A DNA stretch of 64,000 nucleotides from CG2-30-51-40 sp041753575. GTDB lineage: Bacteria > Desulfobacterota > DSM-4660 > Desulfatiglandales > Desulfatiglandaceae. Positions within the stretch are counted from its first letter, which is position 1; every line of letters starts with the position of its first letter. Both the position numbers and the translations under genes were made by a program. The notes under the pieces are model-generated. The model searched no databases. It worked only from the letters and a program-made list of their open reading frames with translations, and was not told where the DNA came from. Positions 62,038 to 64,000 of this stretch are shown one piece after another. The DNA is taken from contig JBGSUA010000048.1 of NCBI GenBank assembly GCA_041753575.1, positions 1 to 64,000 of the forward strand, read 5' to 3'.

Positions 62038-62691
62038 TCATACTGTCCTCAGGAGGCGGAAGCCGAGGTTGCTGCTCCGAAACTCGGGCGAAAGGTAGTT
62101 GCGGTACGCCGAACGGCAATCCTCGACGTAATAGTCCCAGGAGCCGCCCCGACCGACGCGGTAGGAACCAGACGATGGACCTGTAGGATCTGTCACTGAG
62201 CCCGACGGATAACTCCCATAATAGTCCTCGCACCAGTCCCAGACATTGCCGTGCATGTCGTAAAGGCCCCAGGCATTGGGCTTTAGTTCCCCCACCGGAT
62301 GGGTCTCATTTCCTGAAACTTTATCATACCATGCATATTTCACAAGTTCGGATTCATTGTCTCCGAAACACCATTTCCCCTCTGATCCGGCCCTGCAGGC
62401 GTATTCCCACTGGGCCTCTGTGGGAAGCCGGTAACTGTCCGTCTTTTCCATCGAGTTGAGGTTCTTTATGAACTTTTGGCAGTCGTCCCAGGATATAGTT
62501 TCAACAGGGTTTCTATCCCCTTTGAAGGAACTTGGGTTGCTCCCCATCACCTTCTTCCACTCCGCCTGGGTCACTGGATAGACCCCCAGGTAAAAAGGCC
62601 TTGTGATCTCCACCCTGTGCACGGGCTTTTCATCACCAGACAACTCGCTTCCCATCATGAAAATCCCAGGCGGTATCAGCTTCAGCTTCAT
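62038..62691 (-). CDS. DGR variable protein, formylglycine-generating-enzyme-like (C-type lectin fold)
   Basis: 217 aa from ATG 62691. FGE-sulfatase domain: MKLKLIPPGIFMMGSE, VHRVEITRPFYLGVYPVTQAEWKKVMG, PVETISWDDCQKFIKNLN, YRLPTEAQWEYACRAG and GLYDMHGNVWDWCEDYYG, ending in the VR-coded ligand face (RGGSWDYYVEDCRSAYRN to NLGFRLLRTV). 12 of 14 template Asn codons are changed here, to Y, D, G, L, F or S. The conserved text starts ten codons upstream (DIITNSIG) and is in frame with the kinase gene behind a TGA; ATG 62691 has no good ribosome site. So it may be the C-terminal part of a kinase-PEGA-FGE fusion. Confidence 0.93.
   Translation of the reverse strand: MKLKLIPPGIFMMGSELSGDEKPVHRVEITRPFYLGVYPVTQAEWKKVMGSNPSSFKGDRNPVETISWDDCQKFIKNLNSMEKTDSYRLPTEAQWEYACRAGSEGKWCFGDNESELVKYAWYDKVSGNETHPVGELKPNAWGLYDMHGNVWDWCEDYYGSYPSGSVTDPTGPSSGSYRVGRGGSWDYYVEDCRSAYRNYLSPEFRSSNLGFRLLRTV
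62048..62169 (-). repeat. DGR variable repeat (VR)
   Basis: 122 bp at the 3' end of the variable protein gene, aligned without gaps to TR. Differences: 15 of 31 positions with A in TR (coding strand), none of the other 91. The A changes go to T, G and C. The invariant GC-rich end next to the stop codon is the expected homing site. Confidence 0.95.
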
Positions 62692-62721
62692 CCCGATGCT
62701 GTTGGTGATGATGTCACCGCC

Positions 62722-64000
62722 TCAAACCTCTATTATCCCGCCCTTCTCCAGCCTGAACTCGGCTTGGGCGTATCCCCCCGGTTCAAGCTCTATCTCCTTT
62801 TCCGCCTGTTTGTATCCCTTGAGCTTGACGGAAACCTTGTGCCTGCCCGCATCCATCTCAATTACAGTGTCCGTCTTATCGCCCGTATCCTTTTCATCAA
62901 TGATTAATTCAGCCATTTCCGGAACGCTCACCACTTCAATCCTGCCGGGAACCGGTATTAACGTGGCACTCACCTGGGCTTCTTCGTCCAGTTTGACTTC
63001 AATAGGGCCGGTTGCAGGCGCGTGTTGGTCGGCCTCAACCCGCCAGGTGTGCTCCCCTGCGACCACATCCTGTACCGTTAGAGGCGCAGGCCCCATGAGC
63101 TTCCCGTCAAGGAAAAACCTCGCCGGATATTTTGCCGAATAGGTCTTTGCCTCAACCTTTATGCTCCCTAGTTGCGGTTCGAGGATCACATGGATCTTGA
63201 GTTCCCTGTCGGCCTGAATCTGCTCAAGCCGCCTCACGGGATAATAGCCCGGGAGCTTGATCCACACGGATCTGCGCCCAGCCTCCGTGCGGGCGATTGA
63301 AAGGGGGGTCTTTCCCCTGGCGATACCGTCTATTGTGACCTCGGCCATCTCCGGCTCCGAGGTTATCACCAGGGCGCCGAAGCCTGCAGCGGCTCCCGAG
63401 CCCAGCGCGGCTGAGGCGGAAACCACCCTCTCACCCCCGCTTCCCGCAAGGCCGAGCCTCCTTCTGTAATCCTCCTCCAGGGTTACGACAGCGGCCGCAT
63501 CGAGACCCAGCTCCGATGCCCTGGCTGCGAGCTTGGCCCTCACCGGATCAGGGAGTATCCCGCCTTCGGCGGCGAATGCGTATGCCATCTCAAGGGCGCT
63601 CTGGAACAGCTCCTCAGGCCTGGGACCTGCCGGACTAGACTGAACCTCAATGGGCCTTACGTCTCCTTCAAATATGGAAAGGAGTGTTTTCACATCCGAG
63701 AGCCTCTGATCCACTTCGGTCATGGTGGCCTTGCGAAGGAGGTCGTCCAGCTCCTTTGGCGTCGAGGGATTTGAGAGCCCTGTCTGCTCGTAGTCGTGAA
63801 GTCCCAGGAGCCTCCCTGTCAATATCCGGTAGATGATGACCCCTGCCGAATAGATATCGGCCCTGTGGTCCGCCTCCTTGAAGGCCCCCTGCTGCTCAGG
63901 CGCCGCGTAGAATCTTGTCCCCAGGGACTGGCCGGTCTTGCTCATGAGGCTCTGCATGATGTCTGTCCTGCTGGTCTCCTTTGCAAGGCCGAAGTCGCCC
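62722..64000 (-). CDS. Ser/Thr protein kinase with PEGA domains (partial, 5' end outside the window)
   Basis: C-terminal 425 residues. The kinase part begins at the DFG loop (GDFGLAKETSRTDI) with GTRFYAAPEQ and ADIYSAGVIIYRILTGR. A linker with an alpha-helical segment follows (PEELFQSALEMAYAFAAEGG), then three PEGA-type surface beta domains starting near 63380 (ALVITSEPEMAEVTIDG), 63180 (LGSIKVEAK) and 62945 (GRIEVVSVPEMAELIID). No membrane helix is visible. TGA at 62722 is followed in the same frame by the variable protein, so both may once have been, or still be, one polypeptide. Confidence 0.9.
   Translation of the reverse strand, partial: GDFGLAKETSRTDIMQSLMSKTGQSLGTRFYAAPEQQGAFKEADHRADIYSAGVIIYRILTGRLLGLHDYEQTGLSNPSTPKELDDLLRKATMTEVDQRLSDVKTLLSIFEGDVRPIEVQSSPAGPRPEELFQSALEMAYAFAAEGGILPDPVRAKLAARASELGLDAAAVVTLEEDYRRRLGLAGSGGERVVSASAALGSGAAAGFGALVITSEPEMAEVTIDGIARGKTPLSIARTEAGRRSVWIKLPGYYPVRRLEQIQADRELKIHVILEPQLGSIKVEAKTYSAKYPARFFLDGKLMGPAPLTVQDVVAGEHTWRVEADQHAPATGPIEVKLDEEAQVSATLIPVPGRIEVVSVPEMAELIIDEKDTGDKTDTVIEMDAGRHKVSVKLKGYKQAEKEIELEPGGYAQAEFRLEKGGIIEV

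Larger units (their letters stand above)
59788..62691 (-). mobile_element. Diversity-generating retroelement (variable protein, HRDC gene, avd, RT, TR)
   Basis: All parts needed for mutagenic retrohoming are on one strand within 2.9 kb: target with VR, accessory genes, reverse transcriptase and TR. The order target, HRDC, avd, RT, TR places TR behind RT; in the phage BPP-1 model, TR precedes RT. Only one VR partner is in the window. Confidence 0.93.

Noticed and set aside
62722..62724. TGA between kinase and variable protein as selenocysteine
   Set aside because: A small hairpin (GGTGA/TCACC) starts only 3 nt after it, with no G in the loop, unlike the 10-nt geometry of the three other sites, and no family Cys is known at this place.

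Overview
This window is a chromosomal segment of an anaerobic Gram-negative bacterium, most like an uncultured Desulfobacterota (old Deltaproteobacteria). The pointers are indolepyruvate:ferredoxin oxidoreductase beside an FrhB-type iron-sulfur protein, TRAP and branched-chain amino acid uptake systems, acyl-CoA ligases, 3-hydroxybutyryl-CoA dehydrogenase, lipoproteins and phosphoheptose isomerase (LPS outer membrane), and selenocysteine use. I saw no rRNA, tRNA, CRISPR array or complete insertion sequence.

Layout. 0-6.1 kb: selA, gmhA, a deoxyhypusine-synthase-like gene, an FmdB zinc ribbon, ispF, an acyl-CoA ligase and HU. 6.2-12.7 kb: livKHMGF uptake operon ending in a second acyl-CoA ligase. 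12.7-18.6 kb (minus): a very small selenoprotein with its terminator, another FmdB protein, a TRAP transporter with its TatT lipoprotein partner, and a TPR protein; a 261-bp element with inverted ends is fused to the 5' end of tatT. 19-25.5 kb: old-yellow-enzyme reductase, CNT nucleoside transporter coupled to a ParB-like gene, SPL-type radical SAM protein, NifU domain protein, hbd. 25.9-37.2 kb (minus): GGDEF regulator, miaB, nadK, adenine deaminase, P-loop and APH-type kinases, PHP phosphoesterase, iorBA and the FrhB-like gene. 37.3-46.1 kb (plus): purine nucleoside phosphorylase, a second selenoprotein (C_GCAxxG_C_C family), a dehydrogenase remnant, SAH/MTA deaminase, ATP-grasp enzyme, a giant PBP1 and a lipoprotein. 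Adenine deaminase, PNP and SAH/MTA deaminase form a purine-salvage theme. 46.1-58.7 kb: exonuclease-like protein, CoA ligase subunit, M29 peptidase, hybrid histidine kinase, RNA methyltransferase, a third selenoprotein (peroxiredoxin), beta-propeller, alkylsulfatase and a short old-yellow-enzyme protein.

58.8-64 kb (minus): vapBC, then a complete diversity-generating retroelement (DGR): Ser/Thr kinase with PEGA domains, a formylglycine-enzyme-like variable protein with its variable repeat (VR), an HRDC accessory gene, avd, reverse transcriptase and a template repeat (TR). TR and VR are both 122 bp and differ at 15 sites; every one is an adenine in the TR coding strand. Two ORFs of the cassette are cut by a single in-frame stop: TAG inside the HRDC gene, TGA between kinase and variable protein.

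The two strongest discoveries are this DGR and the set of three selenoprotein genes, each with an in-frame TGA followed after exactly 10 nt by a 6-7 bp hairpin with a 4-5 nt loop containing G. They fit functionally with selA at the left edge. All three would be misread as truncated genes or missed by standard gene calling.
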